Assembly: GCA_021741205.1 (NCBI GenBank)
Contig: JAIOYI010000010.1
Span: 29,954 to 93,953 of the forward strand
Direction of reading: 5' to 3'
Length of the DNA stretch: 64,000 nt
Source of the DNA: Emcibacter sp.
Lineage (GTDB): Bacteria > Pseudomonadota > Alphaproteobacteria > Sphingomonadales > Emcibacteraceae
Of the stretch, positions 8,902 to 17,483 are shown piece by piece. Numbering within the stretch: position 1 is the first letter of the stretch; the number at the start of each line of letters is the position of its first letter. Made by a program: the position numbers and the translations under genes. The notes below the pieces were generated by a model. That model had not been told where the DNA came from and did not search any database. It saw only the letters and a list, made by a program, of their open reading frames with translations.

Positions 8902-9291
8902 TCAATCCATTAATTTAAAATCAATAAGGATTTTTTTGGCTTCTTCACTGCCATTAAGAGTGGCTTTATTTAACCAGAACTTGGCCAAATCATTGTTTTT
9001 TTCTGTGCCTTCGCCAAAAATATACATTAATCCAACCAACAATTGGGCATCATGTGAGCCGTCTTCTTCTGCTGTTACTGAACATAACAAGAAGGCTTCA
9101 TAAAAATTTGAATTGACAAAAGATGCTATGCAATCCTGTTCAGAAGAAATATTTCCCTTAATATTATTTTCTTCACCAATATTATTTTCTTCAAAAGAAT
9201 ATGCAAATGCATTTGACTGACTACTAAATACGATCATGACCAGAATTATGGGGAGAACCAACAACAGATCAAATAATCTATTTAGCATCAT
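8902..9291 (-). CDS. Small exported Sel1-repeat-like protein
   Basis: 129 residues. An N-terminal hydrophobic signal or anchor (LLLVLPIILVMIVFSSQSNAFA) is followed by a low-complexity stretch EENNIGEENNIKG and one recognisable Sel1-type repeat, AQLLVGLMYIFGEGTEKNNDLAKFWLNKATLNGSEEAKKIL. Sel1 repeats are TPR-like helical pairs used for protein contacts. Only one full repeat is visible, so it may be a degenerate or minimal member. It is the last of three small exported proteins on this strand, all AT-rich. No catalytic function is suggested. Confidence 0.7.
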   Translation of the reverse strand: MMLNRLFDLLLVLPIILVMIVFSSQSNAFAYSFEENNIGEENNIKGNISSEQDCIASFVNSNFYEAFLLCSVTAEEDGSHDAQLLVGLMYIFGEGTEKNNDLAKFWLNKATLNGSEEAKKILIDFKLMD

Positions 9292-9292
9292 A

Positions 9293-9362
9293 TTACAGTC
9301 TTATCATTTATAATCTATGTTTATGATTTAATATAAGAAATCAAACCATGATAAGATTGTAA
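9293..9362. repeat. 15-bp inverted repeat in intergenic gap
   Basis: TTACAGTCTTATCAT (9293-9307) is mirrored by ATGATAAGATTGTAA (9348-9362), matching at 14 of 15 positions with a 40-base AT-rich loop. It fills most of the gap between two minus-strand genes, downstream of 9387-9887 and directly in front of the Sel1-like gene. It could be a paired operator, a transcript hairpin or a remnant of a short mobile repeat. No T-run follows, so a simple terminator is unlikely. Confidence 0.55.
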
Positions 9363-9386
9363 GTCTAAAATCATTTCGTTAATATT

Positions 9387-9887
9387 TTATTTAATTCTGC
9401 TGTAATTGATCTGCCATATTTCTTCCCAACTATTACCATTGTCACTAGTTTTTTGCCAAAGCCAGTTAAAATGATTTTTTTCAATATTGGTAAATAGCAT
9501 TCTCTGATAAGTTAAAGGCTGATCTTTGGTCGGCAAGGTATGGAAAATATAATCATCCCCGTCTTTTTTTCCATAAAAATCATAAAATCCCCCCTGATCA
9601 TCCATCCAAGTCTGCCGCCATTGATTGGTGATACTATCATACATGGAAATGCTGATACCATTAAGGGTGGGGCTTTCGAAATTTTCATTAACAATACAGT
9701 CATTATGACTTTTAACGATCGTGTTGGTGCCCATGCCACCTTCCCACTCTGCCCGCCATGTCCCAACCCAAAAGTTCAGTTGTTCATAGTCACCATCACG
9801 GCATGGTAATATTTCTTCCTCCGCAGCAGAGCTGATTGCTGTTGACATCAAAAAAAACATTGCCCCTAAAATTATTTTTTTCATCAT
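9387..9887 (-). CDS. Exported DUF1579-like / lipocalin-like protein
   Basis: 166 residues with signal peptide MMKKIILGAMFFLMSTAISSAA. The mature part holds the motif QLNFWVGTWRAEWE and a row of beta strands (SISMYDSITNQWRQTWMDDQGGFYDFYGKKDGD), as in DUF1579 and related lipocalin-like families. Two cysteines (LPCRDGD, HNDCIVNE) may form a disulfide in the periplasm. GAGG lies eight bases before the first ATG. The function is unknown; ligand binding is only suggested by the fold. Confidence 0.7.
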   Translation of the reverse strand: MMKKIILGAMFFLMSTAISSAAEEEILPCRDGDYEQLNFWVGTWRAEWEGGMGTNTIVKSHNDCIVNENFESPTLNGISISMYDSITNQWRQTWMDDQGGFYDFYGKKDGDDYIFHTLPTKDQPLTYQRMLFTNIEKNHFNWLWQKTSDNGNSWEEIWQINYSRIK

Positions 9888-9917
9888 GTGATGATCCTCA
9901 TTCTATAATTTATCTAT

Positions 9918-10454
9918 TTATTTCAAACGCTCCACTCTAATCATGGCTTTTTTTGTGGGCAGAAACATATTAAACCCATTAAAGGCATTTTTTCTAATTT
10001 CAACCTCGAACTCACCCTTTGGTAGTCTTGCTTTTATTTTATCTTTCTGCTTCCAGATTTGTCCATTTTCCATATAAAGAATAAATTTATTATAGGCCGT
10101 GTACGAATATTTTACAACTTTCAAGGTAATGTGCGTCAGCTCTTGATCTTGTTTTTTTTGTTCTTCCCGCACCTCTTGAATAGGAGATGATTTTAAATGT
10201 GATTGACCAAATGCATCAATTTTATCTTCTTTATCTATTTTTGTTGGTTCATCCTTATACGCATTAGAAACGGATTTCTCAGATGGTATAAGTTTCTTTG
10301 TATTCGTGTCAAAACAGGCTAACCTTGCATTATCATCATTAATTTTAGTACAATTAATAATTGACTGTATTGGATTTTCATAAGCCATAACATCAAGGCT
10401 CATAAAAAACAAAACAAGCGAAAAGCTAGCAACAGCTAATATTTTTTTGATCAT
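9918..10454 (-). CDS. Exported hypothetical protein
   Basis: 178 residues beginning with signal peptide MIKKILAVASFSLVLFFMSLDVMA. Near the new N-terminus is INCTKINDDNARLACFD, a two-cysteine motif seen at the start of several unrelated-looking exported proteobacterial proteins. A charged, probably disordered linker (about 50-105) then leads to a basic C-terminal domain with WKQKDKIKARLPKGEFEVEI. I do not recognise a catalytic family. It is first in a run of three small exported proteins and lies divergent from ilvD across a 128-base AT-rich gap. Confidence 0.65.
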   Translation of the reverse strand: MIKKILAVASFSLVLFFMSLDVMAYENPIQSIINCTKINDDNARLACFDTNTKKLIPSEKSVSNAYKDEPTKIDKEDKIDAFGQSHLKSSPIQEVREEQKKQDQELTHITLKVVKYSYTAYNKFILYMENGQIWKQKDKIKARLPKGEFEVEIRKNAFNGFNMFLPTKKAMIRVERLK

Positions 10455-10582
10455 ATTAATTTTATCCCTTTATTATTTCCCATATTAGAAAAGTAATAAT
10501 AACATATCGACAATTTCAATAATAATGATATTTATGATCCCATAATTTTTATACAAAAAACTCACATTTTTAGGAAAAGACT

Positions 10583-12430
10583 ATGCCCCAATATCGTTCA
10601 AAAACATCCACACATGGCCGTAACATGGCCGGTGCAAGGGCACTTTGGCGGGCCACAGGCGTTAAGGATCAAGATTTTGGAAAACCTATCATTGCGGTGG
10701 TTAACAGCTTTACCCAATTTGTTCCAGGTCATGTTCACCTAAAAGATATAGGGCAGTTAGTTGCACAAGAAATAGAACGTCACGGCGGTATCGCAAAAGA
10801 ATTTAATACCATCGCCATTGATGACGGCATTGCCATGGGTCATGATGGTATGCTTTATTCTCTGCCCAGTCGTGAAATCATTGCAGACAGTGTTGAATAT
10901 ATGGTCGAGGCTCATTGTGCTGACGCTATGATTTGTATCTCAAACTGTGACAAGATCACGCCTGGTATGATGATGGCAGCACTGCGTTTAAATATTCCAG
11001 CGATCTTTGTTTCTGGCGGCCCAATGGAAGCGGGAAAGACAGCAACGATTAATCATGGGCTTGATCTTGTTGATGCTATTATTATGGGCGTTGACCCTAA
11101 TGTGAGCGACGAGGTTGTCGAAAAGGTCGAACAATCCGCCTGCCCTACCTGCGGATCATGCTCTGGCATGTTTACAGCCAATAGCATGAATTGCCTGACA
11201 GAGGCCTTAGGGCTTTCATTACCCGGTAACGGGTCTTTGCTTGCAACCCATGCATCAAGACGAGAATTATTCCTAGAAGCCGCAAGAACAATCACCAAAA
11301 ATACCAAAGCCTACTATGAAAATGATGATAACAGCGTTCTGCCAAGATCTGTTGCCAATTTTAAGGCTTTTGAAAATGCTATGACCCTTGACATCGCCAT
11401 GGGTGGATCAACCAACACTGTCCTTCATTTGTTGGCCGCCGCACAGGAGGGCGAGATAAATTTCACCATGGAGGATATTGACCGCCTGTCCAAAAAAGTT
11501 CCCAACATCTGTAAAGTAGCCCCCGCCACTCAGAATTACCACATGGAAGATGTCCACCGTGCTGGTGGAATTATGGCTATTCTCGGCGAATTGGATAAGG
11601 GTGGCCTTATTAACCGAGACTGCGTTACAGCCCACGGCGGTACAATTGCAGACGTTATTGATAAGCATGATATTAATCGCTCTCCCTCAGAGGAAGTTCT
11701 GACCTTTTTCAAGGCTGCACCCGGAGGGGTTCGCACAACAGAAGCCTTTTCTCAGAATAAAAGATATAACACCCTTGATCTTGACCGCGCGCAAGGCTGC
11801 ATTCGGGATATCAAAAATGCTTATAGCAAGGACGGTGGCCTTGCCATATTAAAGGGAAATATTGCGCCTGATGGCTGTATTGTTAAAACGGCAGGGGTTG
11901 CAGATAATAATCTCACCTTTACAGGACCCGCACGTCTTTATGAAAGTCAGGATGACGCCGTCAAGGGCATTACAACAGGTCAAGTCAAAGAGGGTGATGT
12001 GGTCGTCATACGCTATGAAGGCCCCAAGGGTGGCCCCGGTATGCAGGAAATGCTTTATCCCACCTCTTATTTAAAATCCATGGGGCTTGGATCAAAATGC
12101 GCTCTTATAACAGATGGTCGTTTTTCTGGTGGCACTTCAGGCCTTAGTATTGGCCATGTTTCACCCGAAGCCGCATCAGGGGGAGCAATTGGTTTGGTTG
12201 AAGACGGCGATATTATAATAATTGATATTCCAAACCGCACGATATTGGTTGATATTTCTGAAACAGAAATGGCACGACGCAGAGAAAATATGGACAAAAA
12301 AGGTCAAACCAGTTGGAAACCAACAGCCCCCCGTAATAGAAAAGTATCAAAGGCTCTTAAGGCCTATGCAATAATGGCAACATCTGCGGATAAAGGTGCT
12401 GTAAGAGATATTTCTAAATTTAAAGAATAA
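10583..12430 (+). CDS. ilvD: Dihydroxy-acid dehydratase
   Basis: 615 residues, the usual length for IlvD of the E. coli type. It dehydrates 2,3-dihydroxy-isovalerate and 2,3-dihydroxy-3-methylvalerate to the 2-oxo acids in valine, leucine and isoleucine synthesis. The N-terminus [22 protein letters not shown], the iron-sulfur cysteines in [14 protein letters not shown] and [17 protein letters not shown], and the C-terminal [20 protein letters not shown] are all intact. AGGAAAAG precedes ATG. It is transcribed alone, away from three small exported proteins, and faces a TPR gene across a terminator. Confidence 0.97.
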   Translation: MPQYRSKTSTHGRNMAGARALWRATGVKDQDFGKPIIAVVNSFTQFVPGHVHLKDIGQLVAQEIERHGGIAKEFNTIAIDDGIAMGHDGMLYSLPSREIIADSVEYMVEAHCADAMICISNCDKITPGMMMAALRLNIPAIFVSGGPMEAGKTATINHGLDLVDAIIMGVDPNVSDEVVEKVEQSACPTCGSCSGMFTANSMNCLTEALGLSLPGNGSLLATHASRRELFLEAARTITKNTKAYYENDDNSVLPRSVANFKAFENAMTLDIAMGGSTNTVLHLLAAAQEGEINFTMEDIDRLSKKVPNICKVAPATQNYHMEDVHRAGGIMAILGELDKGGLINRDCVTAHGGTIADVIDKHDINRSPSEEVLTFFKAAPGGVRTTEAFSQNKRYNTLDLDRAQGCIRDIKNAYSKDGGLAILKGNIAPDGCIVKTAGVADNNLTFTGPARLYESQDDAVKGITTGQVKEGDVVVIRYEGPKGGPGMQEMLYPTSYLKSMGLGSKCALITDGRFSGGTSGLSIGHVSPEAASGGAIGLVEDGDIIIIDIPNRTILVDISETEMARRRENMDKKGQTSWKPTAPRNRKVSKALKAYAIMATSADKGAVRDISKFKE

Positions 12431-12439
12431 TCCAAATAT

Positions 12440-12467
12440 AAAAAAACAGGCCAGCAAAATGCTGGCC
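12440..12467 (-). terminator. Intrinsic terminator of the TPR gene
   Basis: Read on the minus strand, GGCCAGC-ATTTT-GCTGGCC forms a perfect 7-bp stem followed by TG and a run of seven Ts. It lies 30 bases after the stop of the TPR gene and 10-37 bases after the ilvD stop, between the convergent genes. On the plus strand the hairpin is not followed by Ts, so termination of ilvD there would be weaker. Confidence 0.85.
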
Positions 12468-12497
12468 CAAGTCTAGGGAGGAACTGCATATTACAAA

Positions 12498-12857
12498 TTA
12501 ATTGGTGGTAACTTCTAGAGCATGAGCCAAATATTTCCCAATCTTATGATTATTCTCTCCAGCATTCTTAAGCACTACTAAACCCTTTTCATATTCTATC
12601 TTGGCCTTACCATTTTCATTCTGTCTATTATACAAAGACCCTAATTTATAATGGGCATAGGCTTTCACAACGGAATAATCAGAAGTATTGATGATTCTCT
12701 CATATATTTTTTTTGCTTCTTCATATTGTTCGAGGATTAATTTATTATCCGCCACATTAATATCATTGGTATATTCGTTGGAAAATGCCTGATTTATGAA
12801 GCAAAAAGGCAATGCCACCCACAAAAATAATATTCCAATCTTATGTCTAAACTTCAT
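12498..12857 (-). CDS. Small exported TPR protein
   Basis: 119 residues with signal peptide MKFRHKIGILFLWVALPFCFINQAFS. Helical repeats follow: LILEQYEEAKKIYERIINTSDY and VKAYAHYKLGSLYNRQNENGKAKIEYEKGLVVLKNAGE, a clear tetratricopeptide unit. The protein likely acts as a periplasmic protein-contact module. AGGA six bases before ATG 12857 supports this start over the track start at 12893, and the hydrophobic leader begins here. It is monocistronic, with a strong terminator behind it. Confidence 0.75.
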   Translation of the reverse strand: MKFRHKIGILFLWVALPFCFINQAFSNEYTNDINVADNKLILEQYEEAKKIYERIINTSDYSVVKAYAHYKLGSLYNRQNENGKAKIEYEKGLVVLKNAGENNHKIGKYLAHALEVTTN

Positions 12858-13110
12858 TTCTTTTCCTGCTATTGTCATTATTAAGAATCTCACTATTTTC
12901 TTTATATATTTATAGTGTGACAGAATAGTTTTTATATAAATTTAACAAATTAAACAATTTATCTAAAGCATTCATCAATTTTTATTCATCCTTATAAATT
13001 TTATCAAATACAAGCTGAATAGAGAATGAATAAACTATTTATAAACTTTTAATTTACATATTTACTTTAAGTATAAATACATTATAAATTAAAACTTAAG
13101 GTTGTATTGA

Positions 13111-14661
13111 ATGACAAAGATATCTGAGCGTATTGTTTTTTATCCTGTCGCTATATTTTTTACCCTAACTATATTAGGGCTTGCAGGCGCGTTATATACA
13201 ACAAACCTACAAGAAAATCTTACACAAGAAAGTTTTTTTTCCTCAGCACGGAACAGAGCGAGCAACCTTGCCTCCAAATTAAAACTTCATATGAAAAACA
13301 AACCATTACAAGAAATATTTACCCTCAATGATATTCCCTCTAACCAAACGAATTATATAACTGATCCAGATTTTCACATTTATATTATTGATAACACATC
13401 TGTTACCCCCGAGATATATGATCTAAACAACCATAAAATCATGCTAGAAAACAGTGCAATTCAACTCATCAACAATCAACATGATCTAAACTATAGAGAG
13501 AGGGTAACGACTGATCCCAAGCAACTAGAGTTATTAATCATACCAAACTCCGATAAATTTAAAACAGATTATAATCTCGCAATTTTTATACAGGTCATTG
13601 GTTTATTCATGGGCGCCCTATTCGCTTTTATGCTTAGGCAATCCTTGAGGCGCACAATAGAACTTAGAAAAGAAATTTATAACAGAATTTCTGAAATGAA
13701 AGAATATCTTCAAATCAAAGAAGAGGCCGAAGAAAACAATAAATTATTAAATATTGTTATGGACACATTTCCCCATGGTATATGCGCCTTTGCACCTGAT
13801 ATGACCCTGTTAAAATGGAATAATAATTTACTGACAATTCTAGATCTGCCCACTGCAAGTATAAAGAAAGGAATTCTTTATAAGGTACTCACTAAACATC
13901 TTGACCAAATTTCATATTTTCCTCCCTCTACTGACAACCATTCTATTAGTCCAACAGAGATAACAGAAGACAGTTTTATAAAACAGGACATAAGTTTTTT
14001 CGAAAGAAATCTACAAGATGGCCGCACCTTAGAAGTATCCCTTATACCCATGTCAAACGGTGGCTTTATCGTTGTATATTCCGATATTACCCAAAGAAAG
14101 AAAGCCGAACGCGTCATTCGTCATATGGCCCATTTTGATTCTCTAACGGGACTTGCCAATAGAGCCTATTTCTCCGATAAACTAGATGGTCTTCTCAATC
14201 ATAACCGTCAGGGGGATAATAATCTGGCTCTAGCTCTGATTGACCTTGATAAATTCAAATTTGTTAATGACACCTACGGACATCCCATGGGGGATGCTCT
14301 ATTGCAACGCGTTGCTGAAATTTTAAAAAATCAAATTAGAGACAATGATTTTGCCGCTAGAATTGGTGGTGATGAATTTGCCGTTTTATTTACCAACATT
14401 AATGATGCGAGCGAGGTTCTTATTCCTCTTAACCGAATGATTGATCGCCTAAATAAGCCAATTTCAATTCGAGGAACCAACCTTGATATTGGTGCAAGCA
14501 TTGGCGTTGCCATCTATCCAGATCATGGCTTAACATCAGAAATTTTAACTAAGGTTGCCGATAAGGCGCTCTATAAAGCAAAAGAAAATGGCAGAGGAAG
14601 AATTGAAGTGGCCCCCATAATAAAAGAGGCAAAAACAAAAATATATATCGTCATGAAATGA
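13111..14661 (+). CDS. Membrane PAS-GGDEF diguanylate cyclase
   Basis: 516 residues: a transmembrane helix (about 8-30), an extracytoplasmic sensor region of about 120 residues, a second helix (about 155-175), a short linker helix, a PAS domain (about 205-325, with NIVMDTFPHGICAFAPD) and a GGDEF domain (about 335-505). The active site RIGGDEFAVLF is intact, so c-di-GMP synthesis is expected. The inhibitory I-site motif RDND lies at the canonical distance upstream, giving product feedback. There is no EAL domain. The gene stands alone between two AT-rich gaps. Confidence 0.92.
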   Translation: MTKISERIVFYPVAIFFTLTILGLAGALYTTNLQENLTQESFFSSARNRASNLASKLKLHMKNKPLQEIFTLNDIPSNQTNYITDPDFHIYIIDNTSVTPEIYDLNNHKIMLENSAIQLINNQHDLNYRERVTTDPKQLELLIIPNSDKFKTDYNLAIFIQVIGLFMGALFAFMLRQSLRRTIELRKEIYNRISEMKEYLQIKEEAEENNKLLNIVMDTFPHGICAFAPDMTLLKWNNNLLTILDLPTASIKKGILYKVLTKHLDQISYFPPSTDNHSISPTEITEDSFIKQDISFFERNLQDGRTLEVSLIPMSNGGFIVVYSDITQRKKAERVIRHMAHFDSLTGLANRAYFSDKLDGLLNHNRQGDNNLALALIDLDKFKFVNDTYGHPMGDALLQRVAEILKNQIRDNDFAARIGGDEFAVLFTNINDASEVLIPLNRMIDRLNKPISIRGTNLDIGASIGVAIYPDHGLTSEILTKVADKALYKAKENGRGRIEVAPIIKEAKTKIYIVMK

Positions 14662-14706
14662 GAAAAAGACTCGAAAATTTTTTATATTATGGCTTTATAG
14701 TGTATA

Positions 14707-14841
14707 TTTTTAGAATATTAATTCTAAAAAAACTTGTTATTATTTCTTTTAATATCTGAAATAATATTATTTCATAAAATCTAAATCTTAAAAATAATCT
14801 AATCTATACAAGATAGATAGGTTATCTCGTTTAGATTATTT
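14707..14841. repeat. AT-rich gap with two inverted repeats
   Basis: The 348-base gap 14662-15009 holds no gene. It contains the palindrome TTTTTAGAAT-ATTA-ATTCTAAAAA (14707-14730). Further on, AAATAATCTAA (14792-14802) pairs with TTAGATTATTT (14831-14841), and an inner AGATA/TATCT pair lies in the loop. The first could be a weak terminator for the GGDEF gene although no T-run follows; the second could fold in a leader transcript. Functions are not established. Confidence 0.4.
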
Positions 14842-14917
14842 AAACTTTATATCTTAAATATATCCCTTAATGCATTGTTTATATTATGAAATATACTTCT
14901 TTTTATATAAATAGGTA

Positions 14918-14976
14918 TTGCATTACCACTTTTTTTTATTTAAATTAAAGAACGATCGTTCGGATAATTATTATCC
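14918..14976 (+). promoter_or_regulatory. Promoter and paired palindromic operators of the aromatic operon
   Basis: A candidate promoter has TTGCAT (14918-14923), a 17-base spacer and TAAATT (14941-14946). Right after it come two perfect palindromes: GAACGATCGTTC (14950-14961) and GGATAAT-T-ATTATCC (14962-14976). The first has the form of a TetR-family operator and would overlap the transcription start; the operon's own TetR gene is the likely binder. The second abuts it and may bind a different regulator or a second dimer. GGAG and the Had start codon follow at 15010. Confidence 0.6.
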
Positions 14977-15009
14977 AATAGCTTTTTTTCGGATAAACAG
15001 GAGATAACA

Positions 15010-16080
15010 ATGTCATCCATCAATGCGTGGGGTATGTTTTTTGTAAATACAGGCAAGCCGTTAGAAAGACGTGATTTTATCATTGATAGCATTTCTGATG
15101 ATGATGTGGTGGTAAAGGTATCTGGTTGCGGCGTTTGTCATACGGATCTAGGTTTTATATCGGGTTCTGTGGGAACTAAACATGATCTTCCCTTAATACT
15201 AGGTCATGAAATAAGTGGTACCGTCGAAAAAGTCGGCAAAAATTATAAAAATATGCTAAACAAGAAAGTTATTATCCCTGCGGTACTGCCTTGCGGAGAA
15301 TGCGAATTGTGCAAAGCTGGTCGTGATAATATCTGCCAACATCAACTTATGCCCGGCAATGACTTTCATGGCGGATTTGCAAGCCATATTGTCGTTCCAG
15401 CCCGTTTTTTATGTGTTCTTGATAATGATCTTGGTCAATTTAAACTTCATGAGCTGTCGGTGATTGCCGATGCCATTACAACTCCATATCAATCCATGGT
15501 ACGCAGTGGTCTTAAAAAAGGTGACTTAGCCATCGTTATCGGGACAGGTGGGGTTGGTCTTTATATGGCTCAACATGCCCATAACGCAGGTGCCACGGTC
15601 ATTGCCCTTGATATTGATGAAGTAAAAATAGAGGCGGTCAAGAAACAAGGGGCTGATTTTGGTATTTGTACAAAGGATATGGATGTCCGCACCATTAAGG
15701 ATGAAATCCGCAACCTCATCAAAGCCCATAACCTGCCAAAATATCAATGGAAAGTTTTTGAAACAAGCGGATCAACGGCGGGTCAGAATGTGGCCTTTTC
15801 TTTGCTGAGCTTCGCGGGAACCATTGGTATTATTGGCTTTACTATGGGTAAGCTTGAACTGCGCCTCAGCAATATAATGGCCTTTGATGCGGATTTATTT
15901 GGCAACTGGGGATGCAGTCCAAAATATTATCCCGCCGTTGTTAAGGGCGTATTGGACGGCAGTATTAATCTTCTGGATAATATTGTGGAATATCCCCTGT
16001 CAAAAATTAATGAGGTGATTGCCCTTGCTAATGCCCATAAATTAAGCCGTCGTGCCATCATGGTACCAGATCAGGAGTGA
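15010..16080 (+). CDS. had: 6-hydroxycyclohex-1-ene-1-carbonyl-CoA dehydrogenase-like
   Basis: 356-residue zinc-dependent medium-chain dehydrogenase. GHEISGTVEKVG and the catalytic zinc site (CGVCHTD) lie in the N-terminal half, the structural-zinc cysteines in CGECELCKAGRDNIC, and the NAD-binding IGTGGVGLYMAQHA in the C-terminal half. The N-terminal region and length resemble Had of the Thauera-type benzoyl-CoA pathway, which oxidises the hydroxylated ring intermediate to the 6-oxo compound with NAD. The next gene resembles Dch, which makes its substrate, supporting the call. It is the first gene of the operon, after AGGAG. A generic alcohol dehydrogenase role cannot be excluded by reading alone. 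Confidence 0.8.
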   Translation: MSSINAWGMFFVNTGKPLERRDFIIDSISDDDVVVKVSGCGVCHTDLGFISGSVGTKHDLPLILGHEISGTVEKVGKNYKNMLNKKVIIPAVLPCGECELCKAGRDNICQHQLMPGNDFHGGFASHIVVPARFLCVLDNDLGQFKLHELSVIADAITTPYQSMVRSGLKKGDLAIVIGTGGVGLYMAQHAHNAGATVIALDIDEVKIEAVKKQGADFGICTKDMDVRTIKDEIRNLIKAHNLPKYQWKVFETSGSTAGQNVAFSLLSFAGTIGIIGFTMGKLELRLSNIMAFDADLFGNWGCSPKYYPAVVKGVLDGSINLLDNIVEYPLSKINEVIALANAHKLSRRAIMVPDQE

Positions 16081-16085
16081 TAAAC

Positions 16086-16862
16086 ATGTCCTATAAGACC
16101 CTTGAAATAAATGAAAAATATGATGGTCAGGTGGTGGAAGTTATTCTGAACGATGCCCCTGCCAATATATTGACCGCCGCTATGATGGCAGAAATAAGAG
16201 CCTTTCTGAAAGAGGATAAAGATTGTCATAACCGAAAACTCATCATCTTTACAGGGGCGGGTGATCATTTTTGCTTTGGCGCAAGTGTCGAAGAACATAC
16301 CAAGGATCAGGTTAATGATATGCTGCCGGGCTTTCATCTTATGATTGGTGATATTCTAGCCCATCCCGTCCCCACATTGGCGCGCGTTTCAGGCTTTTGT
16401 CTTGGCGGCGGTTTTGAGCTTGCCCTTGCTTGCGGACTTATTTTTGCAGAAGCAAGATCAAAATATGCCGTACCGGAAATTCAGCTCGGGGTTTTTCCAC
16501 CCGTAGCGGCCGCTCTCTTGCCTTTTCTTTCCAATGGTGTGACGGCAACCCATATGCTGCTTTCTGGCGCAAAGCTTTCTGCACAGGACATGCTTAACTG
16601 CGGTCTTGTCAATGAAATAGCCCAAGGAACAGAACTTAATCAATGCGTAGAAAGCTATATTGAAAAAAATATTCTACCCCACAGCGCAAGCAGCCTGCGT
16701 TTTGCCAATCGTGCAGTACGTATGAGCCTTAACACCATATACCGCCAACATATTTGTGATCTTGAACGGTTATATCTTGATGAATTAATGAAAAGTCAGG
16801 ATGCCAACGAGGGCATAGAATCATTTTTAGCTAAAAGACCTCCAATTTGGAAAAATATATAA
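16086..16862 (+). CDS. dch: Cyclohexa-1,5-diene-1-carbonyl-CoA hydratase-like enzyme
   Basis: 258-residue crotonase-fold protein. The oxyanion-hole segments HFCFGASVEEH and SGFCLGGGFELALACG are clear, and GASVEEH is characteristic of the dienoyl-CoA hydratases of benzoyl-CoA degradation. It would add water to the cyclic diene made by ring reduction, giving the substrate of the preceding dehydrogenase. GGAG eight bases before ATG 16086 is better than the GTG start at 16077 in the track. It follows had by five bases. Another crotonase function remains possible. Confidence 0.8.
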   Translation: MSYKTLEINEKYDGQVVEVILNDAPANILTAAMMAEIRAFLKEDKDCHNRKLIIFTGAGDHFCFGASVEEHTKDQVNDMLPGFHLMIGDILAHPVPTLARVSGFCLGGGFELALACGLIFAEARSKYAVPEIQLGVFPPVAAALLPFLSNGVTATHMLLSGAKLSAQDMLNCGLVNEIAQGTELNQCVESYIEKNILPHSASSLRFANRAVRMSLNTIYRQHICDLERLYLDELMKSQDANEGIESFLAKRPPIWKNI

Positions 16863-17483
16863 ATGAATAATCAGGCTACCATAGATAAATCGCCTCAAAA
16901 TGGACTAGATGAGATTTTAAATAAATCTGCTGATCTTATGGCGCGCCTTGGTTATCACGGCACCAGCATGCGGGATCTTGCCCATGTCACGGGGCGTAGT
17001 TTGTCAGGTCTTTATCATTATTTCAGCAACAAAGAAGAGCTATTATTTCTCATAAATCAGCGGGGCTTCACATCACTGCTGAGCATGACCCATGAATTTA
17101 TGGAACAGGATTTAACGCCCAAAGAAAGACTGTCCCGCTTGATCCATAATCATGTCACCTATTTTATGAGCCATCTTAGTGAAATGCGGGTTATGACATC
17201 AGGTTCCATGGACATGAACGACCAAAGAAGCAAAATATTACGAACACTCAAAAAAGAATATGCGGAAGTTGGTCAAAAAATTGTTGGGGATTATATCAAA
17301 GATCAAACCGGCATTAACTATCCTCATAATATCATCAGCCGAAAAACCTATCTTTTATATGGTATGATGAACTGGATATTTGGCTGGTACTCTGCAAAGG
17401 AACATGGTTCAGCCATTGATGTTGCCGATGATATCTTTCGAACATTTACAAAAGGATGCTGCAATGAACATTCTAAAATCTGA
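16863..17483 (+). CDS. TetR/AcrR family regulator
   Basis: 206 residues. The N-terminal helix-turn-helix reads GYHGTSMRDLAHVTGRSLSGLYHYFSNKEELLFLI, a standard TetR DNA-binding domain; the C-terminal helical domain is variable and probably binds an acyl-CoA or aromatic effector. ATG follows the Dch stop without a gap and the end overlaps the ligase gene by 20 bases, so it is co-transcribed with the enzymes. It is the natural candidate for the GAACGATCGTTC palindrome in front of had. Autorepression relieved by a pathway intermediate is the expected mode, by analogy only. Confidence 0.85.
   Translation: MNNQATIDKSPQNGLDEILNKSADLMARLGYHGTSMRDLAHVTGRSLSGLYHYFSNKEELLFLINQRGFTSLLSMTHEFMEQDLTPKERLSRLIHNHVTYFMSHLSEMRVMTSGSMDMNDQRSKILRTLKKEYAEVGQKIVGDYIKDQTGINYPHNIISRKTYLLYGMMNWIFGWYSAKEHGSAIDVADDIFRTFTKGCCNEHSKI

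Noticed and set aside
14707-14730. Intrinsic terminator of the GGDEF gene
   Set aside because: The palindrome is almost entirely A/T and is not followed by a T-run in the plus direction, so it is listed only as a repeat.
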